A stretch of DNA of 64,000 bases. Source: Basidiobolus meristosporus CBS 931.73 (Eukaryota > Basidiobolomycota > Basidiobolomycetes > Basidiobolales > Basidiobolaceae). The stretch is taken from NCBI GenBank assembly GCA_002104905.1, contig MCFE01000387.1, positions 19,321-83,320 on the forward strand. The letters run 5' to 3'. The number at the start of each line of letters is the position of its first letter. Positions within the stretch are counted from its first letter, which is position 1. A program made the position numbers and the translations under genes. The notes under the pieces were generated by a model that saw nothing but the letters and a program-made list of their open reading frames with translations, did not search any database and had not been told where the DNA came from. Of the stretch, positions 35,743-46,132 are shown one piece after another.

Positions 35743-35991
35743 TCACGCTTCAGCCATTTGTGGAACGGAGGTGCGATTCATCAAAAGAGAGTAGAGGTCC
35801 TTCGAAAGGACTGGCTTTCTTACTATGTGGGTGTGCTTTTCTCGAACCATTGGCACACCTCCAAGGTGAATATTTCGAAGTGATTTGACAGAACCATGTG
35901 GGAATTGCGGATTGGACTGGGAAGAAACCTGGCTTGGTAGGTTACTTGGCTGGGTGTCAAGCGTATTAGCGTCCGAAGAGAAAGGTGCCAT
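35743..35991 (-). CDS. Hypothetical 82-residue protein
   Basis: Open frame with ATG at 35991. I do not recognise it. The first 40 residues are Ser/Gln/Pro-rich (NTLDTQPSNLPSQVSSQ), the second half is more structured and basic (LRNIHLGGVPMVREKHTHIV, then KPVLSKDLYSLLMNRTS). A TATATAAA box on the same strand at 36064-36071 lies about 73 bases upstream of the ATG, which supports a real gene. No homology to its neighbours seen. Confidence 0.5.
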   Translation of the reverse strand: MAPFSSDANTLDTQPSNLPSQVSSQSNPQFPHGSVKSLRNIHLGGVPMVREKHTHIVRKPVLSKDLYSLLMNRTSVPQMAEA

Positions 35992-37303
35992 TGAGATATT
36001 ATTATAAGTTTAGGTTGTAATATACAGTGATATGAGCGATGCGAACTTCGAGGCCAGGCAGGATTTATATAAACCTCAGTGCACCCGCGGGTAGAGCTGT
36101 ACCGTCCAATCAACTTTCAATGTCTCACATTCTACATTGAGCAATTGTTCTAAATATAGTAATAGAAGTGTCACCACCAAAAGTATTACGGATACACGGA
36201 TGTGATTCTGGAGAATTTTACTACGATTTATACCAGTTCATGCAACCTGGCTTCAGTAACTAGGTTCCATTTTTCCCGTTCTACAATTGTAATAACGAGA
36301 CAATCGCGACGTAGATGTTACCGAACGAAGGTAAAACCACACAATCACACTTCCGTGTCCTTCATAATCACATTAAATCACATATATGTAAGGGTAGTGA
36401 CTGTAGTGTAGTGGTAATGTGTATACCGTTTGTTGAAGTTTTTAAGGTTTTCAAGATTTTTGGTTACTTTAGGAATATCAAACCGGTACTGACGAATCCC
36501 TCAGATCGCTGGATAATGCGATCATTTAATGGAATACTTCCAAATGTGTGCATTGCCCGTTACAATATGATGGTTACTTTGATAAAAACCAAACTCATTA
36601 TGCTAGGTGTTGTGTATGGAAGCTAGCCCTTTCGTATCGTTTTTTAGCAGACATAATTCAGCTCATATGCTTATCAGCTGATCATTAGAAATTAGACCCA
36701 ACTTACGTATAATAAAATAGAACGACTGTTTCATGATGGTGCTAATTTAGGAGGCACTTGTGCCTGGCAGCATGCACTTTTTCCAGTGTCTTTTCCAACA
36801 TGTGGCTTTAACACACATCTATTTATATTTATAAAAGCTTATTTAGCCGCAAGTCATGATTTTCATATGTCGGGCAGATAATAAAAGCCTATAATTCGCA
36901 AGGCAAACCATTGGTCAACAAGTCGCTTCTCCTCAGCCAATATTGAACGCATTCGTTCATATTCTATTTAATCATCTTGATTAGCATTTGAATCAAAGTA
37001 TGATTAGATTCGCTATCCCTCTCAGCATCCGCTGCTAAGCCAAGAAATCCGGAAATTGTATCTCTGGTAGAAAGATTTTCTTCGATCTTTAGGGCCAAAT
37101 AATTTTTGGAGAATCATTCCAATGAATTCGGTAGATAGTCACGTGTCGATGCGAGACGATTAACCAATCAAGTCTCGTGTAATCAATACAAAGTGAGGAC
37201 GTTCAAATGCAGGTTCAATCCTTTTCCGTTAACTCTCTTCGCCTGTGGTATCAGACGTTAGTTAATTGCTCATCAGCAATAGAGGAAACTTACACTATCC
37301 AAT
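35992..37303. other. Intergenic region
   Basis: Divergent region between the 82-residue gene and RPS3. It holds the former's TATA box at 36064-36071. RPS3 shows no TATA. Open frames within it (36202, 36315) look random. Confidence 0.5.
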
Positions 37304-38315
37304 ATGGCCGCACAAATTTCCAAGAAAAGAAAGGTAACTAATCATTCACAACCCCCTCCACTTGGATGGATGGCACAGAGAAGCACGATTGGATTCACCC
37401 ATCCTTTCGAACATCGGCCATTGTCATAATGATGAGATTTTGATTTCTGACACCTCTTGTTTGAATGCCTGCCTTCGGGAATGTGGCATAATGCACTGAA
37501 TTTTATTTATATCTCTGATATGACATTATACATCCAATCCTTACCTCAACCGCCACTTTATCACACAAGGAATCCGCTTTACTAATTGATCTGTCGTTTA
37601 GTTCATCGCTGATGGTGTTTTCTATGCCGAACTTAACGAGTTCTTCACCCGCGAGCTCGCCCAAGAAGGTTACTCCGGTGTCGAAGTTCGTGTCACCCCT
37701 GCCCGTACCGAAGTCATCATCCGTGCCACCCGTACTCAAGATGTTCTCGGAGAGAAGGGACGTCGTATTCGTGAATTAACTGCCGTCGTTCAAAAGCGTT
37801 TCAACTTCCCCGAAAACACTGTCGAGCTTTATGCCGAACGTGTTGCTAACCGCGGTCTCTGCGCCATCGCCCAATGCGAAGCTGTTCGTCACAAGTTGCT
37901 CGCTGGTCTTGCCGTTCGTCGTGCTGCCCACTCTGTTCTTCGTTTCGCTTTGGAATCCGGAGCCAAGGGTGCTGAGGTTGTCATCTCCGGTAAGCTTCGC
38001 GCTGCCCGTGCCAAGGCCATGAAGTTCGCCGATGGTTTCATGATTCACTCTGGTCAACCCGTTCGCGACTACATTGACACTGCTGTTCGTCACGTTCATC
38101 TTCGTCAAGGTGTTCTTGGTATTAAGGTCAAGATCATGTTGGATTGGGATCCTTCTGGCAAGATTGGACCTAAGAACCCTCTTCCTGATATGATCACTGT
38201 GATGGAACCCAAGGAGGAAGCTCGCATCACTGAACCTATCTCTGAAGATTTCCAAAAGAAGGTCGAAGCACCTGTTGAGCCCGAGGTCGCTGAACAAGCC
38301 ACTGAAGCCCAATAA
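37304..38315 (+). CDS. RPS3: 40S ribosomal protein uS3
   Basis: Two exons (37304-37333 and 37602-38315) give 247 residues. The first exon encodes only [10 protein letters not shown]. The second carries the KH domain ([40 protein letters not shown] with the GxxG loop as GEKG) and the uS3 C-terminal fold ([53 protein letters not shown]). It sits at the mRNA entry channel. The C-terminal tail ([12 protein letters not shown]) is lineage-specific. Codon bias is extreme. The 268-base intron is three to five times longer than most introns here and carries a candidate snoRNA. Confidence 0.98.
37422..37525 (+). ncRNA. Candidate box C/D snoRNA in the RPS3 intron
   Basis: Inside the unusually long RPS3 intron. 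A perfect 7-bp terminal stem (TGTCATA at 37422-37428 with TATGACA at 37519-37525) directly flanks a C box ATGATGA (37429-37435) and a D box CTGA (37515-37518). Internal CTGA at 37447-37450 or 37496-37499 could be D'. A hairpin with a TTCG-containing loop (TGCC...GGCA, about 37467-37489) sits in the middle. Total about 104 nt. RPS3 introns host U15-type snoRNAs in vertebrates. I could not match the guide to a target. Confidence 0.6.
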
Positions 38316-39372
38316 ATATTGAAGCTCAATAAACAAACACCTTCACGTATCATAAATTTCAAAGTAATAAACCTCTCCAATTTATTTTGTTTCAACTTGC
38401 CTATGTGTTTCCAGCGTTGCTGAGCCCTGAAGTATGCACAAAGGTCTTTCCCTGCATGTATCAAATTTACGCCAGGCAGGAATCCATCCGCGTGTTTGAG
38501 CCTCTGTAACGCGCTTAGTGTAACATTTCATAAGAACAAATCAAAAATTGAACGCGTATAACGTGAATAGTGAAGGTTACCACTTGTATATAGGGTGTGC
38601 CAACACTCCGTCTCAATATACAAGGAAGATAACTTTGTTCCTTGTGCCATCTACCATCCAGAGTGTAATGGGTTGTTTCGCTCGTTAACACTAACCGTTC
38701 CATTCCATTATGGCAATATTCTACGCAATGATGCCTAATATATTGATGTAGGTCGCCTTAGGATTATGGCAACTCTATCTATCTAGGGCTGCAAACGGGG
38801 TAAGCTTGAACTCCATTGGACACGGGGAGGTACACAATTTAATGGGATGTATTTAATGTTACATCGATTAGATAGTGTACTTAGGGGCATCCAGAGCAAC
38901 GTTCCTCAATTGAGGTTAATTTACGAATCAAGTTTATTTATGAAATGGCTAAACATTATTTCCCTTGATAACTCAAGGAAATCTCCAAGGGTAGGATTCT
39001 AAAGGAGGGGTGGCTTTAAAATCCATTTCACCTTTTTTCAACTGGTGGGCTGAAATGGAATTGTACAATAATAACGCAATGTCGGTGATAATATACTGTG
39101 AAGTCAAGTTATTTTACTACAGAGTAAACGAAAGTCTATGGATTGTGATAGCGTGTAAGGAGTTGAAACAAGTTCACCAGGCTATTCTTTTTTGACTCAG
39201 TCAATAGCGAATGGCTGCGATCGTGACTAGATGATGAAAGCCAGCTGAAACAATGACTCGTCACGAAAGCGCATAGGGAGAGGTTTGATCTTAGTATGTA
39301 CAGGGTCGAGGATATATAGATGGAATTCAATCGATGAAACCTATAAACATCAGGTGGGAAGGTAGAGTAGCT
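38316..39372. other. Convergent intergenic region
   Basis: Between RPS3 and the phosphatase gene. AATAAA at about 38326 fits the RPS3 polyadenylation signal. No gene recognised. Confidence 0.5.
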
Positions 39373-40164
39373 TCAAGCACATGCTGTAGAAGCTCTACGG
39401 GTCAAAGTGGGGGTATTCGGCTCCGCGAATTCGACCCCTTTGTGTTCGAGATTCAGTGTCTTTTCAAGATCAACCAGTTGATAAACCAAGCTCATGTTGG
39501 GCGAGATGGTAGAACTACGGGCCTTTACGAAAGAATACGCTTCGTTTACGTTCATTCGAAGAGTGCGCATGACGTAGGCAATGATCAAACTAGCCGATCG
39601 AGACACTCCACATTGACAGTGAACCAGCACTGATAATCCACGAGAACGAGCTTCGTCAATGTAAGAGAAAGCTGTTTCGAAAAAATCAGATAAATTCTCT
39701 TGATTATGTCCCCAGGCAAATTTCTTATAGCCCAATCGACGAACATCTGAACCATCTTCTACCGTGAAGGTCGCATCTACACTCTGAGGATCCGCCAACA
39801 ATGGGTTTTTCACCTCCTTCGCCACATTGAGAATAAAATGTATGTCGCATTTGTTCAAGTTGTCCTTACTGGAGGCATTCTGCTCAGTTCCAAGATAGAG
39901 ATAAGGAAGGATGCACACAGGCCCATTGACATAAGGTGAATCGTAATTGGACAAATTCTCCTTGGTTGGAACTTGGGAGATTGAACGGCGGAATGATGTG
40001 GCTGGAGTCCTTGGGGTTGCGGGAACAACAGAGTTCGCGACGGAACCAGAGAGAGCCAAGGATAAATTCTTGGAGTTTCTGTTTTTCATCGACATCAAAG
40101 GTTTTTTAGGCAAAGAGGTTGAGGAGAGGCGGTTTGTCGAGTGGTTAGATAAGGTAAAAGTCAT
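39373..40164 (-). CDS. Dual-specificity protein phosphatase (MAP kinase phosphatase type)
   Basis: Single exon, 263 residues from the ATG at 40164. The first 90 residues are a Ser/Thr/Pro-rich head (PATPRTPATSFRRS). The catalytic domain begins at GPVCILPYLYLGTEQNASSK and has CDIHFILNVAKEV, the loop Asp region FAWGHNQENLSDFFETAFSY, and the signature VLVHCQCGVSRSASLIIAYV (H-C-x5-R-S). AYSFVKARSSTISPNMSLVY completes it. Best relatives are Msg5/MKP-like phosphatases that dephosphorylate the Thr and Tyr of MAP kinases. A few residues (WGHNQENLSDFF instead of the common D-x-x-x-x-N/D) make the general acid uncertain. The target is unknown. Confidence 0.92.
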   Translation of the reverse strand: MTFTLSNHSTNRLSSTSLPKKPLMSMKNRNSKNLSLALSGSVANSVVPATPRTPATSFRRSISQVPTKENLSNYDSPYVNGPVCILPYLYLGTEQNASSKDNLNKCDIHFILNVAKEVKNPLLADPQSVDATFTVEDGSDVRRLGYKKFAWGHNQENLSDFFETAFSYIDEARSRGLSVLVHCQCGVSRSASLIIAYVMRTLRMNVNEAYSFVKARSSTISPNMSLVYQLVDLEKTLNLEHKGVEFAEPNTPTLTRRASTACA

Positions 40165-43100
40165 GATAGGACAAGAGATCAAGCTACGAATCTATGAAAT
40201 AATAATCGTGGTGAATAGAAGTCAAGCTGAAGTATCAGCGACACTTGGAAACTGTTATATAGAAAATGGAAAGCGGCAGTCATTGGCTGGGGAAATTACG
40301 AAACAAAAATAGACAAAGGGCTGCATTGCTGAATAAATGAATCAAGTATTATAACATGATGCATTCTGTGCTGTATCGAGAAAAGTACCGAATCAAATAA
40401 ACCCAGAACTGCCCCCCTTTGGAGATGTTTAATTGTCTACCATATATGGACGCGAATAATAATTGTGCCACGAATATAGATTAATTGCCTCACAAAACCT
40501 ACGGACGGATGCTCCTTAATAAGCTATTAATACGAATGAATTAAGTAAAGCTGACAACATTGAAACATCTCTTGTTTGTGACAGACGCGATAATCGTCGG
40601 TGGATTAATGACTTCCCTCTATGTCGCAGGTTGTGGCATATGGCTTAATGATGTCCATTAATCCCCAATACTTACCACATAGCGGAGCTCGCTACAAGTG
40701 CTTTGTGGTCGAACTTTCGATAGAAGAACATTGATCGGCCTTGTGACACAGCAGGACATATTCGTATTACTGAACTAAGGGGTAAGGCTTGGTATTCTGC
40801 TGAACGTCTGATTGTTGGTCTCTTCAGCGTTCTGTGCGTTTGATTCAGAGAATCACGCTTGCTCAGCAAATCAACATGTCCATTATGTGAGTTGTGGCTT
40901 TCTAGAACTGTCTCATTAACTAATTAGAATCTGAGTTGGTGAACAGTCACTGTCAGAATGGATTGAATCAACCATTTATAAGCGCCAATACAACTTGCAA
41001 TACATGACTCTTACACTGCCCAGAGTCGTGGTTTCAATTGACTTGATTGGGCCTAAAAGGTTTCCAAGCGTGGCATATATTTATATACATTAACTATTGA
41101 TCGACAAATTATACAACCGAAACAGAGTGTTTCCTATTAATGATTATCGGACCAACAAGATTTCCCAAGCCTAATTTGATTATTGACTGGGTGCGCCGAG
41201 TGTTGAAAGGAAAGCTAGTGAATGGATGGCAAATGAGGTTAGCAAGTAGCACAGATCTTGTGCTGGTTTTTCCAGAGGCCTAGACCTTTTGCTCTTCTTC
41301 TACAAGCAATCTTGTCAAGAACCTTCCCAAACGACTTGGCTTACGAATTAGGAAATGTATTTACACTCCATCTCCATATGCACGCACAGCAATATCCACT
41401 GTTTTCTGCACAATCTATACTGCTTGATTAGGAAAAAAATCTCGATATGAGGAGGTACTATGCACGAAATTTGTAGACCGCACAAGGTTGCAACTGGAAT
41501 ACTCCGGAGGACATTAGCCCTAACTGTATGGGATTAAGGGAGATAATTGTAGGAGGGCAGCATCGAGGTGGATGATAGTCAAAGCAGTGCAGCGGGGGAT
41601 CTATTTTGTGTGGGTTGCACATGAAGGCATCCTACACTAGGCGATGATTAGAGGGAGACTAAGCTTAATTGAGCCACGATCAGTTAAGCATGGAGCTATC
41701 CCATCAATGATATGATGCGCGAAATTATTTTGCTGCGCAATCTTGTGAAAATGTCCCTGAAGACAATGAAAGCTGTTGTTCCAGCACCAACCAGCTGGGT
41801 GAATTAACTGAGTGAGTGCACGTATGTATGTGATGCACCGCACCTGCCTGCTTATTGATTTCGAAAAACTTCATCCTACCTCGATTCTTGATGTTGATGT
41901 AATGATATACATACGGCTAACAAGACTACCCCAGACCTATCATTGGAGGGATTCTTTTTATATTTGTCCACTAAGCCAAACTAACCAGTAAGGCGTATGG
42001 CTGGTTTCGCGCCTTTATCCCCTGCTGCGTTCTTTTCGAATAAAAAAGTAAAGGGAATTTTGCTAGGCCATCTCAAAGCTGCAATATAATAAAAAAACAA
42101 TTCTTTCAGCATCAAACATTCCATCGTACTAACTACGCCCAAGGAGGTGTTGGTGTTAATTATTTGTAACGCAAACAAGTTGTGCACGAACTTTTTGATC
42201 TCCCACTTACATGTTAGTCGATAATATATCCTTGATGATGCAGTCGGATTGCCACGGCATCAATCAATTATTTCCCAATGCAGATTTATTGGGTTTTATT
42301 TCCCAAAAATCAGCTGTTTGAGTTCAGTCCCTAGAAAATATCACATTGCATATCTTAGCATCAAAATATTTACTCAAGCTGATACTGTGACGAGGCAGTG
42401 ACCAAGTGAAATGGGCAAACAAATATGAAATACAAGCATGTACTCGAATTACTGAGCAAGTGAAGCCCTCAATCTTGGGGATTGCCAATCATTGCAAGAG
42501 ATTAGGGTTAGACCTAGTTATGCATCTATGCCGAGAAAGATTCTTTCAAGTTCATCAGAATCGTGAAAGTACCGAAATATCCCAAGTATGACATACATGC
42601 CTACGCTTGGTGAATGAGTTCAACTGAAAGCATGTTCATTTCTTTTTCTAAATACACTAAGAAGCGATAAACCTTTTTCTTTAAATAAGCCAAATCACTT
42701 TCATTGTCTGCTAAATTTGGCTGAATTTAACGAGACCCCTGGTGAAGGGAAGTGTGAAATGTGTGGATTGATGCATCGTTGTATTAAGAATGTTTAGGTA
42801 TGCACTAAATATTCATATGGTGACCTCATATTTGAAATTAATAAGCAGTTTCCATATCGTCCAAAAGCCCCCATAATTACAAACATTCTTTCAAGACCTT
42901 TTTTCATAGTTGATTTTTCAGTACCTAAATTAAATGAATAATTTACCAACTGAATATCATGTTTTCTTGTAGCCCCAGCAAGTTTTCTACTTGCTTTATC
43001 TATCCCATTTAAAATATACACACTTCTTTCCATGAATATGGCTATTGGCTTAATACTCTGAGATGGTGTGAATGTGGGTTCAACAAACCTTTTTTTGGTA

Positions 43101-44260
43101 TTCTAAACATACACCAAGTTGGGGGGGGGTGGCATATTTCATTTGACATCACAACAGTTCTAGATGAACCTTGGTAAACATTGGATACCGAGTCAATCAT
43201 GAGCTCTAGCGAAAAGCCATTTACTTTCCAAATCTTGATCATATTTACCGAATATGGTGATAATTTCCGGAAGTATTGCATGTATTTTCAGAATCAATTT
43301 TGATTTTCATCGACTACTCGATCAGCCGATCAGGACCAAGGTAGTCGATATCTGGAAAAACGTTACCTTGATATAGGCAGGAGGTCGGCACTGGTAGGTG
43401 GCCCCCGTATTTCCCCCGACCCTCCACATTGGGAGGAAAGAGGCCCTCACCCATGTAAAGGGTGGGTGGGGAATCGATGAGTTAGACCTGCTTAGCCTGT
43501 AATGTCAGTTTTATGTGACTCTACCAAGTTGGTTACTTAAACTAATCGACTCAGACCACATTGAAATTGCAACTAGAAGCAACTGAGCAACCTTATGATT
43601 CTGAAAAGACCACACTAAATTTTGAATTGACAAGAGTTTCTGAAAGGCTTCTTTAAGCCTTAGCTTTGCTAGTAGATGGGTGGGCCGAGGTCTCATATAT
43701 TTTACATTTTAACATATTTATCTAAAGCAGAGGGGGGATGATACCGCTATGCTATATATTTGCGGGTTGTTTTTGTACTCGAGGGTTTTATAGAAGGGCT
43801 AAAGCGCCACATTTATTCTTACTGCTCGGATGATATTTATACAGTAATAGGTCAAGGTAAACAAGTTAGAGTAGTCATATGATAGCTCTTATTGAGGTTA
43901 AGTTTGAGGTCATGGAAATCTATTGACTACTTTTGGGAATAGCTTGGTGTGCGTTCGCTCCGGAATGACCATTGCACTAGAAGGCTTGCTCCGTGAATGA
44001 TTATACCGGAACTCACATATGTATCGCGGGGAATTTAGGAAAAGATGAACGGCTCTCTAACTTGGGGAATTCTTGAAATAGGCTCACCTGATGGAATTAC
44101 CGTTATTGGTTTCCAGGTGTTACCACTATCCTAATCCGAGACCATGAAGGGTGGCTAAAATGTGGAACGAGGATTTCACAATAAAAATGACCATACGATC
44201 GGAGGAGAACGGGTTATCATGAGGAAAAGTAAAAGATCTCCAGATAAACCACCCGAAAAC
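40165..44260. other. Gene-poor 4.1-kb stretch
   Basis: No gene I can support. Weak open frames on the minus strand (43281-43042, 43033-42794, 43696-43511, 41843-41637) are in different frames and show no recognisable motif. They could be decayed coding sequence, but nothing proves it. It contains a GC-rich, hairpin-rich block at 43307-43480 listed separately, and a run of ten G near 43122. Confidence 0.45.
43307..43480. other. GC-rich block with nested inverted repeats
   Basis: In an otherwise AT-rich desert. TCATCGA (43307-43313) can pair with TCGATGA (43474-43480). ATCGACTAC (43309-43317) can instead pair with GTAGTCGAT (43341-43349). Inside are CCTCC/GGAGG and CACCC/GGGTG hairpins. It may be a structured RNA or a degenerate mobile sequence; strand unknown. 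Confidence 0.3.
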
Positions 44261-44268
44261 TATAAATA
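44261..44268 (+). promoter_or_regulatory. TATA box of 89-residue protein A
   Basis: TATAAATA, 85 bases before the ATG at 44346. Confidence 0.6.
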
Positions 44269-44345
44269 CTAGCCCAACAGCATTCCCATTCTCAGTTTCA
44301 TCTCAACTACTGTATTGTACATCTGTCCCTCGCTTCTCCAACTCA

Positions 44346-44615
44346 ATGATCGCTTTACCTGCCAAACATTACACCGGAAGCTCCCAGTGCTCAGACAAAG
44401 GGCCCTCCGTGAAGTCGTTTTTTGGAAATGCTCCATTTTATCAACAGGAGCTGCCAGTCGATCTACTCCGGTGCCCGAAATTATCCCAATTCAAGAAACA
44501 GTCCCCTCCTACCAAGGTCGAGTTCAGTAAACTCAACCAGGATGAAGCCATTGATGTACTCTACGATTTGCTTAGCGATACATTCGACAAACTCGTTGAG
44601 CTCGCTCACTCCTGA
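44346..44615 (+). CDS. 89-residue orphan protein A (paralogue of the gene at 45327)
   Basis: Single exon. I do not know this family. It shares with the next gene downstream a motif FFGNAPFYQQELPVD (FFNNKPFYQQDLPCD in B), a variable middle, and the C-terminal LNQDEAIDVLYDLLSDTFDK (LDKEEAIDELYDLLSDTFNQ in B). The C-terminal block is a predicted amphipathic acidic helix. There is no signal peptide or membrane segment. Both genes are 89 codons and each has a TATA box about 80 bases before its ATG. Conservation of these two blocks while the middle diverged indicates selection on protein sequence, so I regard both genes as real. Confidence 0.72.
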   Translation: MIALPAKHYTGSSQCSDKGPSVKSFFGNAPFYQQELPVDLLRCPKLSQFKKQSPPTKVEFSKLNQDEAIDVLYDLLSDTFDKLVELAHS

Positions 44616-45247
44616 GTCTGAAGTTGCCTAATCCATATGCCAAATAACACTTGTTTATCATGGATCGGAGCTCTTCTTTAGTCGTATATTGTGCCATTGT
44701 AACATATAATAGAAAGCATTGTAGAATAATAATAAACTCAGCGGGTTTGCCTCGACAAAATTCTATTATCATCATGTTACTGAACTCGGGGCGTGCAGTT
44801 GATTATGGTTGTTGTCCATCTATTATAATCTGGACTCCTCGGTTGTTTACGAGCGTTGACCAGAACAGGATCGTATCAATATCTTCTGCTTGTGAATGGC
44901 CAAACTGGTTGTTGCAATAGATTTGGCCAATATCAATGCAGTCGTGTTTATTTCATCTTGTGCAATAATAATTACATGATTGGCCTTTATAGGGGCACCT
45001 CTGAATCATGTGGTCTTGGGCCTGCAAAAAGATAAGGTTTAATCCTGGATAGTCTGGTAAGACGGGTGATTTCGTTGATCAGATCACGGACAATCACGGA
45101 CAATATTTGATGGGCCTTCCTAGAAATCCACTGATGATCAACGGAACAGTTCTATAGATACGTTATCTGCAAAAGGTTCGGACCCGTACGAAGATAGGGT
45201 GATGCACACTGATAACCGATGTAGAACACGGGGTCCGATAAACACTC
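44616..45247. other. Intergenic region
   Basis: Between the two paralogous 89-residue genes. Contains a short direct repeat of ATCACGGACA near 45084-45103; otherwise nothing. Confidence 0.5.
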
Positions 45248-45255
45248 TATAAAAA
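45248..45255 (+). promoter_or_regulatory. TATA box of 89-residue protein B
   Basis: TATAAAAA, about 80 bases before the ATG at 45327. It excludes the in-frame ATG at 45255, which would overlap the TATA box. Confidence 0.6.
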
Positions 45256-45326
45256 TGGGCAGGAGTCTTCTTGTCATGCAACATTTGATTCATCTCTATC
45301 GCAGCTATTGCCAACAACCAAGCACC

Positions 45327-45596
45327 ATGAATCGTACAGACATACCCAACTTTTTCAACAATAAACCCTTCTACCAACAAGACTTACCTTGTGACCAAGA
45401 GCAAGAAGGCAGAGATATTTTACAAAAGAAGGTGCAGCCAAAGTGCAAACCAACACACCGGGAGAGACTCTCTGTCGAGGAGTTCGGCCTGCTCGATAAA
45501 GAAGAAGCGATTGACGAGCTTTATGATCTATTAAGTGACACTTTCAATCAGTTTGGCCGTTTGACCGAAGGCATGGGAAAATCATTCATCGTATGA
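45327..45596 (+). CDS. 89-residue orphan protein B (paralogue of the gene at 44346)
   Basis: Start chosen at 45327 because the earlier in-frame ATG at 45255 sits on the TATA box, and because this start makes B the same length as A. The protein begins MNRTDIPNFFNNKPFYQQ, has a basic Lys/Gln-rich middle (LQKKVQPKCKPTHRERLS) and the conserved helix EEAIDELYDLLSDTFNQF. B lacks the first 15-18 residues of A but has a longer middle. Function unknown; the two conserved blocks could be protein-binding sites. Confidence 0.72.
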   Translation: MNRTDIPNFFNNKPFYQQDLPCDQEQEGRDILQKKVQPKCKPTHRERLSVEEFGLLDKEEAIDELYDLLSDTFNQFGRLTEGMGKSFIV

Positions 45597-46132
45597 CCGA
45601 GCTTTTTCAGATTTAATGTAATATATTCCCTGAACTGAGTAGATTGGTGTGATAGCTGTTTACATATATTGTATATTTTCATTGGTAATTAATAAATTGT
45701 AAATATTCCGGTAATATCTCTGACTGAGCGTAGCTAGCTTTTCCGATATCATGGTATTGAGTAACCTTGATAAACTGCACGGGATGTGCTCAAGAGGCTT
45801 GAAGATAAACGGCCAAAATCGGATTCCTTATGAGTGCCATCTAGCGTCATTCGGAAAATCGCTTGATTATCACTTTGTGAAAGAAATGCACCTTGCAAGC
45901 CCAGAGAGTACAGCTCTTCAAATGATGCAAAGCCACTGATTTAGATAACCGGGTGACGTTTTGGTAAAGGTGGCAAGGTGGCAATTCCAGGAATGAATCA
46001 GCTGGCTTTTATTTATGGTTCTTAATAACGGGAATTTTCCAACATATGTGAAGTCTGCTTCTAATTTCATAGATACATGTAGGATATACTGTTGATATAA
46101 TGGAAAGCTACTCAACAAAATCTGGGTCCTAA
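45597..46132. other. Convergent intergenic region
   Basis: Between protein B and the GH16 gene 3' ends. AT-rich; nothing recognised. Confidence 0.5.

Noticed and set aside
40672-40869. Minus-strand frame followed by a GTAAGT donor near 40671
   Set aside because: No ATG in frame at a sensible place, no second exon and no recognisable domain; could be a remnant but is unproven.
42794-43696. Minus-strand open frames as a possible decayed transposon
   Set aside because: No transposase, reverse transcriptase or integrase motif, no terminal repeats and no target duplication seen.
33669-44160. GACCATGAAGG-GTGG string near 33669 and again near 44141, upstream of two TATA-driven genes
   Set aside because: Only two occurrences, different distances to the TATA boxes; not distinguishable from chance.
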